This document shows, one piece after another, positions 8,228-16,083 of a stretch of DNA of 29,255 nucleotides. Source of the DNA: a virus; the IMG/VR virus record IMGVR_UViG_3300031974_005143, positions 1 through 29,255 of that record, one strand, 5' to 3'. The notes under the pieces are model-generated. The model was not told the origin of the DNA, ran no database searches, and saw only the letters and a program-made list of their open reading frames with translations. How positions within the stretch are numbered: the first letter of the stretch is position 1; each line of letters opens with the position of its first letter. The translations under genes were made by a program, and so were the position numbers.

Positions 8228-9030
8228 ATCTCTGCTGTGTAGGTGATGGTATCAGCAAGTGCGTGATCAGGATGAACGGTCAGATAACCAGCCACCGGAA
8301 CGTACTTCCTAGCCACACTCACTAGGGTACCACCGTCCTGGCTGGCTTGGATGTCTCCGGCTTTCACATCCACTACACCTTCAACCTCTTGAATAGCATC
8401 GACCAAGTAAGTGGTGTAGTAAGTTCCTGTTTTTCCCACATTGAATTCCAGGCTACTTAAGTAGGTGTTAACCGCTAGTTCTACAGCAGCCTGAACAGTA
8501 GCCTGTGGGATGATCGGATCATAATACACAGTCAAGGGCAGCTTGATCACGTCAGCGGCCTGGCTGATCACACTGATGTTGCTTCCTAATGGCTGTATTT
8601 TCTTGATATAGCTACTCAGAGCATTCTTTTCATCCATGCTTAAAGCGGTTGGGCCATCTTTGGCAACCTTGATAATACCACGTCCGGACTGATCTACAAT
8701 AGCCACACGGGTAACGATCTGCGCATCAGTGTCAAGATCCTCATAGTAGTATTTCTTAGTCGTATCATTAAGGAATAGGCTATCTCCATATTGGAATTTC
8801 CTAATCTCACGATCCCACCAAGCCGCATTGCAAGTAGGCACCGCGTCCGCAGCGGCTGTCAGCGCACGCTTCATGATGTCCCATAGACCTTGAACTATCG
8901 ATGATATTGAAGTAAACGTGTATATTAAAATTCTAAATTCCGCTACTTTCGACGGAGAGGTTGCTCCGAGCGAAACCTCATCAACCACCTCTTGGTTTAT
9001 TTCCTCGTATATTTCTTTCAGTGTCGCCAT
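8224..9030 (-). CDS. Baseplate J-like protein
   Basis: A 268-residue protein resembling the baseplate J/gp47 wedge family of contractile tails (Mu gp47, P2 gpJ). It has an N-terminal helical part, a long central region with INxxG-type strands, and a C-terminal half with the pattern AVNTYLSSLEF...GTYYTTYLVDAIQEVEGVVDVK, which is characteristic of this family's C-terminal domain. It is shorter than typical J proteins (300-400 residues). It sits between the small 121-residue gene and the 159-residue gene in the late tail operon and overlaps the latter by four bases. Confidence 0.72.
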   Translation of the reverse strand: MATLKEIYEEINQEVVDEVSLGATSPSKVAEFRILIYTFTSISSIVQGLWDIMKRALTAAADAVPTCNAAWWDREIRKFQYGDSLFLNDTTKKYYYEDLDTDAQIVTRVAIVDQSGRGIIKVAKDGPTALSMDEKNALSSYIKKIQPLGSNISVISQAADVIKLPLTVYYDPIIPQATVQAAVELAVNTYLSSLEFNVGKTGTYYTTYLVDAIQEVEGVVDVKAGDIQASQDGGTLVSVARKYVPVAGYLTVHPDHALADTITYTAEI

Positions 9031-9032
9031 TT

Positions 9033-9398
9033 TTACAATTGATTGATCAATCTCTGTCGTTCGTTCTCGAAAATTGAACTGATTTGAATAGCCTCTTCAG
9101 GGGTGTATATTAATTGTAATGTCTCTGGGATTATCTTGGTCGGTTGCAATTCATTCCACGATTCAACGGCGCTGTTAATTGCGTCTGTATGAGCTTGAAG
9201 CCAATCACCCACACTTTCAACTATTTTGAAATAGACAACATTATCAATCCAATAAGCCTGCTCATTCAAATTGCCGTCCTGGGCAATTACAGGATTGCCT
9301 GTCGGCCAAACTTGCACATCATTAAGACCATCAGTCACCATGAACAATCCGGCATACGCTGGGCAAAAGGGGTAAATTAATAGACCGTATTTTCTCAT
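9033..9398 (-). CDS. Hypothetical tail-region protein
   Basis: A 121-residue protein not recognised as a named family. It begins MRKYGLLIYPFCPAYAGLF and ends in a charged helix with many Gln/Asn (EEAIQISSIFENERQRLINQL). In Mu-like gene order the gene beside the J-like gene is a tail-fibre-attachment protein (gp48 type), which would fit the position, but no sequence match is evident. It lies 2 bases upstream of the J-like gene and 6 bases downstream of the adhesin gene. Confidence 0.5.
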   Translation of the reverse strand: MRKYGLLIYPFCPAYAGLFMVTDGLNDVQVWPTGNPVIAQDGNLNEQAYWIDNVVYFKIVESVGDWLQAHTDAINSAVESWNELQPTKIIPETLQLIYTPEEAIQISSIFENERQRLINQL

Positions 9399-9404
9399 AG
9401 CGTT

Positions 9405-10727
9405 CTAAAATGTTTCGAAGTAATTGTTGTCAATTGGGGCAGCAAAGTTTGATCCGACTATATTTCCGGGGTTTGGTGTGCCTCCTTCATTAGCTACATA
9501 TAGACCGGTTTCAGGTGATCCGTGTGCGTTAGAATTAAACTTCATTAACCACCTGAAATCCGCAGGATTGAATTTATCGTACACCTCATCGTTCCCGTAT
9601 CCTTGGTTGTAAATTTTGGCAATTTCAGCTTCCGACAAAACCGCTGACTCTCCGCTTGATGGAGTCGCGTTACTTCCGCTAGTCATGGCTCCTATAATTC
9701 TCATCTCTCCGACCACTCCAGGGATGTGATATGTGGCTGTTCCTCCGTTCGATGAAAAGTGAGAAGTGTTCATGTTTTTTATGGCTGGAGGAACGGCCAA
9801 ATCTTCCGCGACCTTCACTCCATCAAAATAAACCCTCGCCTCCCCGTCATTGTCGTAACCGGAAAATGTAATTGCAACCATGTGCTTTTTTCCTATTTCA
9901 AGTGGTATATTTTCGGCATAATCAAACGCTGGCTGTCCTGTATAGCCATTTCTTATAAGGATATTTCCGTTCCCAGCTCCATCACCGCTAATCGATCCGT
10001 TAATCTGATTGCTACCAGTTCCTAATCCGAAATAAAACAGCCCAGCTGTACCGGAAAAATTCTGTGTCACTCTGAACCAATAAATAAAAGTTGCAGCATA
10101 ATAAACCTCATATGTGGGTCTGATCGACCCGCCTGAGTTAATCCATCTATCATTAACCCCATCGAAGCGTAAACCGTTTTGGAAATTGTAAGGTTCGTAA
10201 GGTGTGGTAACTGTTGCAATGTTGCTCCAATTGCTTTCTCCCCCAGAAGGGCCAACTGCATTGATCCTATAGTAATATGTAGTGGCATAAGGCAAGCCGG
10301 AATCAACATAACTTTCAGTATTAAACGAAATCGAAATACTGGTTAAATCAGTAGAGAAATCCAAACTAGTTGAACGCTGAAGTATAAAATTTGACTCATT
10401 TTCAGATAAATCGCTCCATGTCAACGTTGATTCATTCACCTCAGAAAGAATTACCACTAAGTTACTAGGGGCTTCAGGTACCGGCAGTAGATATGGGCCA
10501 GTAACAACATTTATTGAGCGTGTATTTAAAAACTGTAGTGTTAAATCACTTTGATTGACTGACTTTATTTCGAGAAGTGTTCCAGGCTCTAAGACACCAT
10601 ACATATTCACATCATTATGCTCGATGATCATCTCCAAACCACGTACCCACTCCGAGCCATAGTTGGTCACAGCTATGTCTATGAGGTTTTGATCCTTTCT
10701 TACTATGTACTTAGTATTCAGCATCAA
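9405..10727 (-). CDS. Tail protein with LysM-like, fibronectin III and LamG-like domains
   Basis: A 440-residue modular protein. Residues 1-55 resemble a LysM/gpX-like tail domain (YIVRKDQNLIDIAVTNYG, then EPGTLLEI). About residues 80-175 form a fibronectin type III domain with the usual PxAPSNLVV start and YYYRINAVGPSGGES strand. Residues 180-400 look like a concanavalin/LamG-type carbohydrate-binding fold (FDGVNDRWI, KHMVAITFSGYDNDGEARVYFDG). This fusion would place a glycan-binding adhesin on the baseplate. Its start overlaps the upstream gp46-like gene by 17 bases. Confidence 0.7.
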   Translation of the reverse strand: MMLNTKYIVRKDQNLIDIAVTNYGSEWVRGLEMIIEHNDVNMYGVLEPGTLLEIKSVNQSDLTLQFLNTRSINVVTGPYLLPVPEAPSNLVVILSEVNESTLTWSDLSENESNFILQRSTSLDFSTDLTSISISFNTESYVDSGLPYATTYYYRINAVGPSGGESNWSNIATVTTPYEPYNFQNGLRFDGVNDRWINSGGSIRPTYEVYYAATFIYWFRVTQNFSGTAGLFYFGLGTGSNQINGSISGDGAGNGNILIRNGYTGQPAFDYAENIPLEIGKKHMVAITFSGYDNDGEARVYFDGVKVAEDLAVPPAIKNMNTSHFSSNGGTATYHIPGVVGEMRIIGAMTSGSNATPSSGESAVLSEAEIAKIYNQGYGNDEVYDKFNPADFRWLMKFNSNAHGSPETGLYVANEGGTPNPGNIVGSNFAAPIDNNYFETF

Positions 10728-10998
10728 TATTCACTTTACCTGACTGGGTTACTTTAAGCTTATTCACCTGCATTTGATCACCTTCAAACTCCTGTTGTAT
10801 TACTCCAGCCAAGTCACCAAGCGCATCATCTTCGAGCCAATTCATCAGATCCACGCCGAGATCAGGGAATTCCCTATAGTGGCCTTTCCCGGCAAATAGG
10901 ATATCCGCTTGATGTTGATCGGTAGATTCAGCTACTACCAAATCACCATTCTCAAAAAGCAAATCCCCATCGTCAGTATTTTTGTAATCCAAAGGCAT
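10711..10998 (-). CDS. Baseplate wedge protein, gp46/gpW (gp25)-like
   Basis: A 95-residue protein matching the pattern of Mu gp46/T4 gp25-like small wedge proteins: DGDLLFENGDLVVAEST near the start, then a Gln/Asp-rich helix, GKGHYREFPDLGVDLMNWLEDD in the middle, and a C-terminal beta unit that would build a sheath-like interface. The usual length of the family is 95-145. It lies directly after the spike-like gene with zero gap and overlaps the LysM/FN3 gene by 17 bases. The order spike, gp25-like, J-like is standard for contractile tails. Confidence 0.72.
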   Translation of the reverse strand: MPLDYKNTDDGDLLFENGDLVVAESTDQHQADILFAGKGHYREFPDLGVDLMNWLEDDALGDLAGVIQQEFEGDQMQVNKLKVTQSGKVNIDAEY

Positions 10999-11526
10999 TT
11001 AGTGTTTCACTTTAGTGTTTGTGATGTTTGATAAATCTCCTAACTCCTCACTTTCCATTGCTGCATCAAATGCTACACTAGTTCCAGGCACCAAAGCATC
11101 AAGCGCCGTTGCTATAGCTTTTGTTGCAACCTTGAGAGTTCCCAGATAGCCCTTCGTTTTGTCGTATTCATTTAATAGCTGTTCATGAACTATTAAACCA
11201 CCGTTCGCCCCCTCATTAATTACCACTGACTCAGACCTAATTTCGACTTGTTCAACTTCATCAATCGCACAGATATACCCTGAATCCCGGTCATTCAGAA
11301 TCAAAGCGATCAACACGGTACTGCCCACTTTAGGAATCAAGACAAATCCAGGCTTAACCTCATTTACAGCGGCTTTCAATCTCACCTTTAGTTCAGGATC
11401 TGAGGGGGGCTTCACTATTGCTGTGTAAGCTTCTGGATCAACAGATAAGACCTCTGCCGGGAAAGTCTGAATCTCCCCGGCAGTGAATCTTTTTAAAAGG
11501 TCTCTTATTTCTTCAAGTGTCCCCAC
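10999..11526 (-). CDS. Baseplate spike-like protein (Mu gp45/gpV type)
   Basis: A 175-residue protein with an N-terminal helix followed by an OB-fold-like section (EVLSVDPEAYTAIVKPPSDPELKVR ... PKVGSTVLIALILNDRDSGYICAIDEVEQVEI) typical of gpV/gp45 spikes. Next comes a short beta-helix-like stretch (SVVINEGANGGLIV) and a C-terminal alpha region ending KVKH. Length fits small central spikes that pierce the outer membrane. The gene abuts the gp46-like gene and overlaps the hub gene by one base, the normal hub-spike-wedge order. Confidence 0.68.
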   Translation of the reverse strand: MGTLEEIRDLLKRFTAGEIQTFPAEVLSVDPEAYTAIVKPPSDPELKVRLKAAVNEVKPGFVLIPKVGSTVLIALILNDRDSGYICAIDEVEQVEIRSESVVINEGANGGLIVHEQLLNEYDKTKGYLGTLKVATKAIATALDALVPGTSVAFDAAMESEELGDLSNITNTKVKH

Positions 11527-12539
11527 TATGATACTTTAATCCCTAACTCGACATCTATAGTAATGCCATCACCGAACTTAAGGGTTGTGGAATCGATGTG
11601 GTAACTATCATCTCTGATAAATTCAGGATCTACCAGACGGGCAGTCATACTGTGATTTGCAAACGGTATCATGAAGGTTTGAATTCTTCCCCTGTAGCCT
11701 TCAGCGTATCGCTTTAGTTTAAGATCTGTGAGTTGCTTCACCAGCTCCGGGTTCTCTCCTTTATTAAAGGTAAGCGTTACGGTATCTCCACCAGGTTCCC
11801 CATAGGCTTCCTCGGTAAATGTGTTGTCCGGTTTAAGAACCACCGCTTTAACCTGGATCTTTTGATCCCCTGGATTACGATACTCCAAGTCATGATCAAT
11901 GACGTTCTGATCAAGGAAGTATTCAACATTCCCATAGCTCTTGTCATAAGCCATGTGAATATTTAGGTCATGATCCCGGAAGTAAATAGCCAGATTGTAA
12001 GGGTTTTCCTTAAATGTTTGAAGCACTTGAGCGGCATTCTTATTCGGAATCCGGAAAGACTCAAATGTGATGTCTGGTAGATCGTTTAGGTTAAAAGCTA
12101 CGTTCCTCCTGACTGGATTTGCTGTGTTTACTTCACTCGTGATGTAGGTGATGATTTCCTTGAAAGTCACCGGACTAGTCCATGATTTGTTGATATTGGT
12201 TTGTTTAAAGAGCCAGCCTGCGTCTTCACACCTTATCTGTAGTGGAACCTTTGGATTTACCTGACTTACGTATCCTTTGAACACGTCCCTTGTATAAAAG
12301 GTAGATTGGTCAATTCCAGGGATCTCGTAACCCACATTAATAGAAACCTCCTGGCCTGGCTGAACATCTATCAAACCAAACTCCATCAATTTCTTTGGAA
12401 TAGTAATCTCTGCCTCATCGATCAGTTCCTTCCACCCAGATCGCACTTCGATCTCATCAATAAATGGGCTGGCCTCCAGGTCACCCACAAATACACTACA
12501 CGTCAATAGTAAGTGCATGGCAATAATTAATTGTTTCAT
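11526..12539 (-). CDS. Baseplate hub protein, Mu gp44/gpP-like
   Basis: A 337-residue protein likely forming the tail hub that carries the spike. The body EIEVRSGWKELIDEAEITIPKK, then beta-rich VQLRIRCEDAGWLFKQTNIN, fits the gp44/gpD hub fold. Using the ATG at 12539 gives MKQLIIAMHLLLTCSVFVGD, which looks like a signal peptide although a tail hub should be cytoplasmic. A later ATG at 12518 (MHLLLTCSVFVGD) would make the hydrophobic part an ordinary first strand, and I consider that start equally plausible. It lies 27 bases from the DUF6046-like gene. Confidence 0.68.
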   Translation of the reverse strand: MKQLIIAMHLLLTCSVFVGDLEASPFIDEIEVRSGWKELIDEAEITIPKKLMEFGLIDVQPGQEVSINVGYEIPGIDQSTFYTRDVFKGYVSQVNPKVPLQIRCEDAGWLFKQTNINKSWTSPVTFKEIITYITSEVNTANPVRRNVAFNLNDLPDITFESFRIPNKNAAQVLQTFKENPYNLAIYFRDHDLNIHMAYDKSYGNVEYFLDQNVIDHDLEYRNPGDQKIQVKAVVLKPDNTFTEEAYGEPGGDTVTLTFNKGENPELVKQLTDLKLKRYAEGYRGRIQTFMIPFANHSMTARLVDPEFIRDDSYHIDSTTLKFGDGITIDVELGIKVS

Positions 12540-12566
12540 GATTTATATGATTTAGTTTAAAAATGC

Positions 12567-13193
12567 TCATCCGTTGATTATCCTGTTAAAGTCCTCAAAA
12601 TCCATGTCCGACTTAGCCTGAATTACGTAGGGCTGAACCCTGATACTATTGGCTGGGAAGCGGGGGAAATCAAAATCCTTGATGCTGATCTTTTGCACGT
12701 TGTAGAGATCTGTTATATAGCTCCTCAGATATACCACCCCTTCATGTTCGCATATCCGTCGGATATTCCGTATTTGTGTTTCCGGATAGTCATTCTCCTC
12801 TTCATTGATCGCTAATCCCCTGATTGTGATTTGATAATCCTTAAGCCCACGCTCCTCGGTCACTGTACCACGTCCTTTGCCTCTTCTTATGGAAGTCTCT
12901 TTGATCATCTTACCACCAGAGAGCGACATAATAGGCTCGTTTGGTAGCTGCCAATGATTAGTCGGGTTGGTGCCTATTTTGATGGGAAGAAAGTAACTTC
13001 CTCCTTGTGGGCTTTGAAAGTTGAACTCACCTTTAAGCGGTGGATCATTAACCACTCCGGGAGTGATTTTCATGCCCTCAAAATCTCCACCCTCCCGAAT
13101 AGATCCTTTTCCGAATGGCCCTGGAAAGGGAAGCCCAACCCCAGATCCAAAAGCCTGGGTGTATAGTCGATATATGTCAAATGCTATAGCCAT
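12567..13193 (-). CDS. DUF6046-like tail protein
   Basis: A 208-residue protein resembling the DUF6046 family of Bacteroidota phage tails: LPIKIGTNP..HWQLPNEPIMSLSGGKMIKETSIRRGKGRGTVTEERGLKDYQITIRG is the family's central signature. It lies between tape measure and hub genes, the place of Mu gpN or LysM-type gp53 tail proteins, so it may connect the tape measure to the hub. It overlaps the tape measure stop by one base (TAATG coupling). No enzyme motif is visible. Confidence 0.65.
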   Translation of the reverse strand: MAIAFDIYRLYTQAFGSGVGLPFPGPFGKGSIREGGDFEGMKITPGVVNDPPLKGEFNFQSPQGGSYFLPIKIGTNPTNHWQLPNEPIMSLSGGKMIKETSIRRGKGRGTVTEERGLKDYQITIRGLAINEEENDYPETQIRNIRRICEHEGVVYLRSYITDLYNVQKISIKDFDFPRFPANSIRVQPYVIQAKSDMDFEDFNRIING

Positions 13194-14893
13194 TATCCAC
13201 CTATTGCTGTTTGAAGTCCACCCCTTAAAAGCCTTACGAAGAATTCCCTCATTTTTGGCTCGAGTTGATCTAGTCCTTCGCTTAAATCCTGAGCTGTGAT
13301 GTCGATATTCTCAGCAAATTTGATTCCCCCTTGAAAATTGATAGTGACAGATTTACCACCCCCGGCCGTAATGCCATCAATTCCAGAACTTATATTACTA
13401 TCAACACCGCCTCCGTTTCCATTGGCATCCCCATTATTACCAGATCCTCCCGGTTCTTTTTTTGTGCCACTTAGCCCGGCTATTTCCTTTTCAAGAGCTT
13501 CAATTAATCCATCTTTCCCGGTTATACCGCTTAGATTACCTCTTAGGTCATTGATTTCTTGATCTGAGAATCTCTTGATAAAAGTGAAGTACTCACCTTG
13601 CTGCCTTCGCTGCTCGCGAACACCACCATAAGCAGCTATTTCATTGAGGGTATTGGTGATCCTGGACGCATCAGCTTGCAGATCCTTGATTTGATCTCTT
13701 TTCTCTTCAATTAGATCCTTATTTAAAAGCTTCAAAGCCTCCTTAGAATAGGTAATATTTTCCTTGAGTTTGGTAGTGCTCAGCCCGATGGCCTCCCCAT
13801 ATTTATTCCACTTGGTCACCGCTGATGGGATGGCCCCAGCCAACTGCTCTGTGATTTTCTTTACCTCTACTTGTTCATCCTTATTGAGTTTTGCTTTACC
13901 CGTTAGCTCCTCATATCTTTTTATGAGTGGCACAGTATCGCCCTCTAGTCTTTTGACTTTATCGGTTTGCTCCTTGTACTTCTGGCCTAGTGATTTGTTT
14001 GCCTCGATTAATCGATCGGTTGTTTTTATGAGACCTTCCAAAGAAGGGGTCAATATTCTATTCACCGAATCCCCATACCCTTCAGCCAGCAATCCCAGTT
14101 TTCCGGTAAGTGTACTTACCTTACCTCCAAACGTGGCAGATTGCTTTTCCATTAGGTTAAAGAAAAGACCACCTTCCTTGGTCATATTCTGAAATGCCTT
14201 CTCGATATGGGCAAATCCAACCTTTCCTTCACTTGCCAATTTTTTGACCTGATCGGATTGTACCCCCATAATCTCGGCCAGCTCGGTAAATATTGGGATA
14301 CCCCGGCCAGCCAACTGGTTCAGATCCTCAGAGTATACCGTTTGCTGAACTTTGATCTTACCGTAGATCTCTGAAAGTTCGTTGAACGGTATATTGAGTC
14401 CAGCGGCAACATCACCAAGATTTCTAAGTGTTGGTATTAGCTTCTCTGTAGTAATACCAAAGGCCAGAAGGTTCCTGCCGGACGTAACGACCTCATCATT
14501 GGTGAATGGAGTGACATTCGCAAACTGGTTTAAGTCAGCTATGCTCGAATTTGCCCGTTCAGCAGAACCAAGCATGGTTTCAAAACTTACCCTCGTTTGC
14601 TCTGCCCTGGCTCCAGCATCTGATAGGGTTTTACCAAATGTCAATAGGGCAGTGACTGTTAAAACTCCAGCAATTGCCCCCTTCAGCCCACCGAATATTT
14701 TGCTCAGACCAAATCCCTTTCGGCCAGTCCGATCAAACTCATTACCCAATCGCTTGGACTTTCGTTCAGCACGTCCCATTTCTTTACTTACCTGCTCAGT
14801 CTTATTATCCAACACGCCGAATTCCCTTGCCAATTTCTTAGCGTTGTTAATGGCTCTGTCTTTAAACTCAACTAAGTATTCGTAAGCTTTCAT
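13193..14893 (-). CDS. Tail tape measure protein
   Basis: A 566-residue protein that sets tail length and is ejected with DNA. The first 90 residues are basic, coiled-coil-like (VEFKDRAINNAKKLAREFG, RAERKSKRLGNEFDRTGRKG), followed by a hydrophobic segment (GAIAGVLTVTALLTFGKTL). Then comes the tape-measure core repeated in siphoviruses and myoviruses: VSFETMLGSAERANSSIADLNQFANVTPFTNDEVV... Residues 290-480 are long helices, with a Gly/Asn-rich linker near residue 500 before a C-terminal beta segment. Short for a myovirus, so a short tail is expected. It starts inside the stop codon of the frameshift extension ORF (ATGA). Confidence 0.88.
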   Translation of the reverse strand: MKAYEYLVEFKDRAINNAKKLAREFGVLDNKTEQVSKEMGRAERKSKRLGNEFDRTGRKGFGLSKIFGGLKGAIAGVLTVTALLTFGKTLSDAGARAEQTRVSFETMLGSAERANSSIADLNQFANVTPFTNDEVVTSGRNLLAFGITTEKLIPTLRNLGDVAAGLNIPFNELSEIYGKIKVQQTVYSEDLNQLAGRGIPIFTELAEIMGVQSDQVKKLASEGKVGFAHIEKAFQNMTKEGGLFFNLMEKQSATFGGKVSTLTGKLGLLAEGYGDSVNRILTPSLEGLIKTTDRLIEANKSLGQKYKEQTDKVKRLEGDTVPLIKRYEELTGKAKLNKDEQVEVKKITEQLAGAIPSAVTKWNKYGEAIGLSTTKLKENITYSKEALKLLNKDLIEEKRDQIKDLQADASRITNTLNEIAAYGGVREQRRQQGEYFTFIKRFSDQEINDLRGNLSGITGKDGLIEALEKEIAGLSGTKKEPGGSGNNGDANGNGGGVDSNISSGIDGITAGGGKSVTINFQGGIKFAENIDITAQDLSEGLDQLEPKMREFFVRLLRGGLQTAIGG

Positions 14894-15042
14894 TTCAGTT
14901 TCAGTAGATTTTGGATCTCATTCAGACTATTGTCCTTTTCTAAGTTTCTGAGCTTGTTAATGATCTCAAATTTGGCAGCTAGTGTGTAGTCATCGAGCTT
15001 GCTTACATCTATGTGCAAGTAATACTCCACTGTGGTTTCCAT
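14890..15042 (-). CDS. Small C-terminal ORF of tail assembly chaperone (frameshift extension)
   Basis: A 50-codon ORF (METTVEYYLHIDVSKLDDY ...) between the chaperone and tape measure genes. It may be translated alone from the ATG at 15042, but its frame is open back to the slippery site at 15087-15093, giving 15 additional residues (ALEAASERRWSPLLE) and a 249-residue fusion. Its sequence is helical and charged, as in gpT/gpE-like extensions. It overlaps the tape measure start by ATGA. No separate family name applies. Confidence 0.78.
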   Translation of the reverse strand: METTVEYYLHIDVSKLDDYTLAAKFEIINKLRNLEKDNSLNEIQNLLKLK

Positions 15043-15080
15043 CTCCAGGAGCGGAGACCACCGCCGTTCACTCGCTGCCT

Positions 15081-15638
15081 CTAAAGCTTTTTTACCGCTA
15101 CGTAGGCTTTATCTTTTACCTTATTGGTTCCTCGAAGCATCCCCAGATAAGCCCTGGTATTCTTCTTAACTTCACTTAGCCGCTCCTGATCGACACAGAT
15201 GGATTTAAGCAGATAAACAGCGGTCATAAACGGTTCGCCTTTGTCATTGCGATTTTCAGCAGCAAGAATATCGGCACGTTTTGCTCCTCTTACCCTGAGC
15301 ACTTCCCCTTCACTGGATATCTCAAAATGTGTATCCTTATGCTCAACTCTAAAGTCAGGAAGCTCTGCCAGTTGATCCAGTTGATCAGCCAGGCCATTGC
15401 CATAGCTTTCATCTGTCTTGAGTTCGGCATCACCATCGAGCCAGCAGTTATTTAGATACGTCACGGCCATTCCAATCGCCCCGGCTTTTTCTAATGCTGC
15501 AAACGCTTGCTTAACCGTGAGGAAATCGGAAAGCGGATCTTTGATATAAGCTTTCTTTCCATCATCAGTTTCTAATAGAAAAACGGAACCATGTTCCTTT
15601 TTCCACTTATCAATTTGGGCTTGAGTTACTTCTTTCAT
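15081..15638 (-). CDS. Tail assembly chaperone, zero-frame (gpG-like) product
   Basis: A 185-residue helical charged protein (MKEVTQAQIDKWKKEHGSVF...). It lies between the tail tube and tape measure genes, the position of the gpG chaperone that binds the tape measure. Its last codons are GTA AAA AAG CTT TAG, carrying the A_AAA_AAG slippery heptamer two codons before the stop. A -1 shift replaces the last residue with a 65-residue extension ending at 14890, which is the gpGT-type product. Both forms are expected in a fixed ratio. Its leader carries the 19-base motif shared with the sheath gene. Confidence 0.82.
   Translation of the reverse strand: MKEVTQAQIDKWKKEHGSVFLLETDDGKKAYIKDPLSDFLTVKQAFAALEKAGAIGMAVTYLNNCWLDGDAELKTDESYGNGLADQLDQLAELPDFRVEHKDTHFEISSEGEVLRVRGAKRADILAAENRNDKGEPFMTAVYLLKSICVDQERLSEVKKNTRAYLGMLRGTNKVKDKAYVAVKKL
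15087..15093 (-). promoter_or_regulatory. Programmed -1 ribosomal frameshift site (A_AAA_AAG)
   Basis: On the minus strand the zero frame reads gtA AAA AAG ctt tag, the canonical X_XXY_YYZ heptamer also used by dnaX. Slipping by -1 continues GCT TTA GAG ... with no stop until 14890. A possible stimulatory stem about 25 bases downstream pairs 15032-15036 with 15057-15061 and 15043-15046 with 15053-15056; a GCGG/CCGC stem lies slightly nearer. Confidence 0.87.
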
Positions 15639-15647
15639 TTTTTCTGT

Positions 15648-15666
15648 TGATTTAATAGGTGTTAAA
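15648..15666 (-). repeat. 19-base leader motif, copy 1 (before chaperone gene)
   Basis: Minus strand TTTAACACCTATTAAATCA, ending about 10 bases before the ATG at 15638. It is repeated with one mismatch before the sheath gene at 17282-17300. It partly overlaps the tail tube stop codon. Probably a shared translation or promoter element. Confidence 0.5.
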
Positions 15667-16081
15667 CATCGTACTCGATTTTCAAGGCCATCCCGGTGAG
15701 GTTGATCACCATTTTGGTATCGCCTTGGTTCCAGCCTTTTGGGAGTGAGCCAACACTAACTCCCCGGAGAATATCCGTAACCCTGGGATCGCCGATATTC
15801 TTAGCATAGTGAACCACCACATCAAAGCTGATGTCTGTGAGATCTTCAGCCCCCTGTGCCTTTGCAGATCTGTTCATTGCCTCAATCTCTGATTGGTTCA
15901 TTCCTATTTCAATAGGATAATCCTTATTCCCCTTTTGGATAGAATGTGGATCGTCACCAGCTCCATAGTTGGCTTCCAGGTTGCGGTTTACTGTGTACTG
16001 AACCGACTGTATTTCGGTGATGGTTCTGCCAGCCGCAACGACTGACATATCACGCCATGCGTATTCTTCTTTACCTGCCAT
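15662..16081 (-). CDS. Tail tube protein
   Basis: A 139-residue protein that polymerises inside the sheath. It contains the tube-like pattern NRNLEANYGAGDDPHSIQKGNKDYPIEIGMNQSEIEAM, matching the G-x-x-P-x-x-x-x-x-G loop and following helix of Bacteroidota phage tubes. It ends with a beta strand, VINLTGMALKIEYDV. It is directly downstream of the sheath gene (2-base gap) and upstream of the chaperone, the invariant sheath-tube-chaperone-tape measure order. Length is normal for a myovirus tube. Confidence 0.75.
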   Translation of the reverse strand: MAGKEEYAWRDMSVVAAGRTITEIQSVQYTVNRNLEANYGAGDDPHSIQKGNKDYPIEIGMNQSEIEAMNRSAKAQGAEDLTDISFDVVVHYAKNIGDPRVTDILRGVSVGSLPKGWNQGDTKMVINLTGMALKIEYDV

Positions 16082-16083
16082 GT

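Noticed and set aside
9759-10025. Plus-strand ORF opposite the LysM/FN3/LamG gene
   Set aside because: Shadow of a well-supported coding frame; no domain pattern.
13338-14885. Long plus-strand ORFs opposite the tape measure gene
   Set aside because: Antisense shadows of the tape measure reading frame, with Ser/Pro-rich translations and no ribosome-site context.
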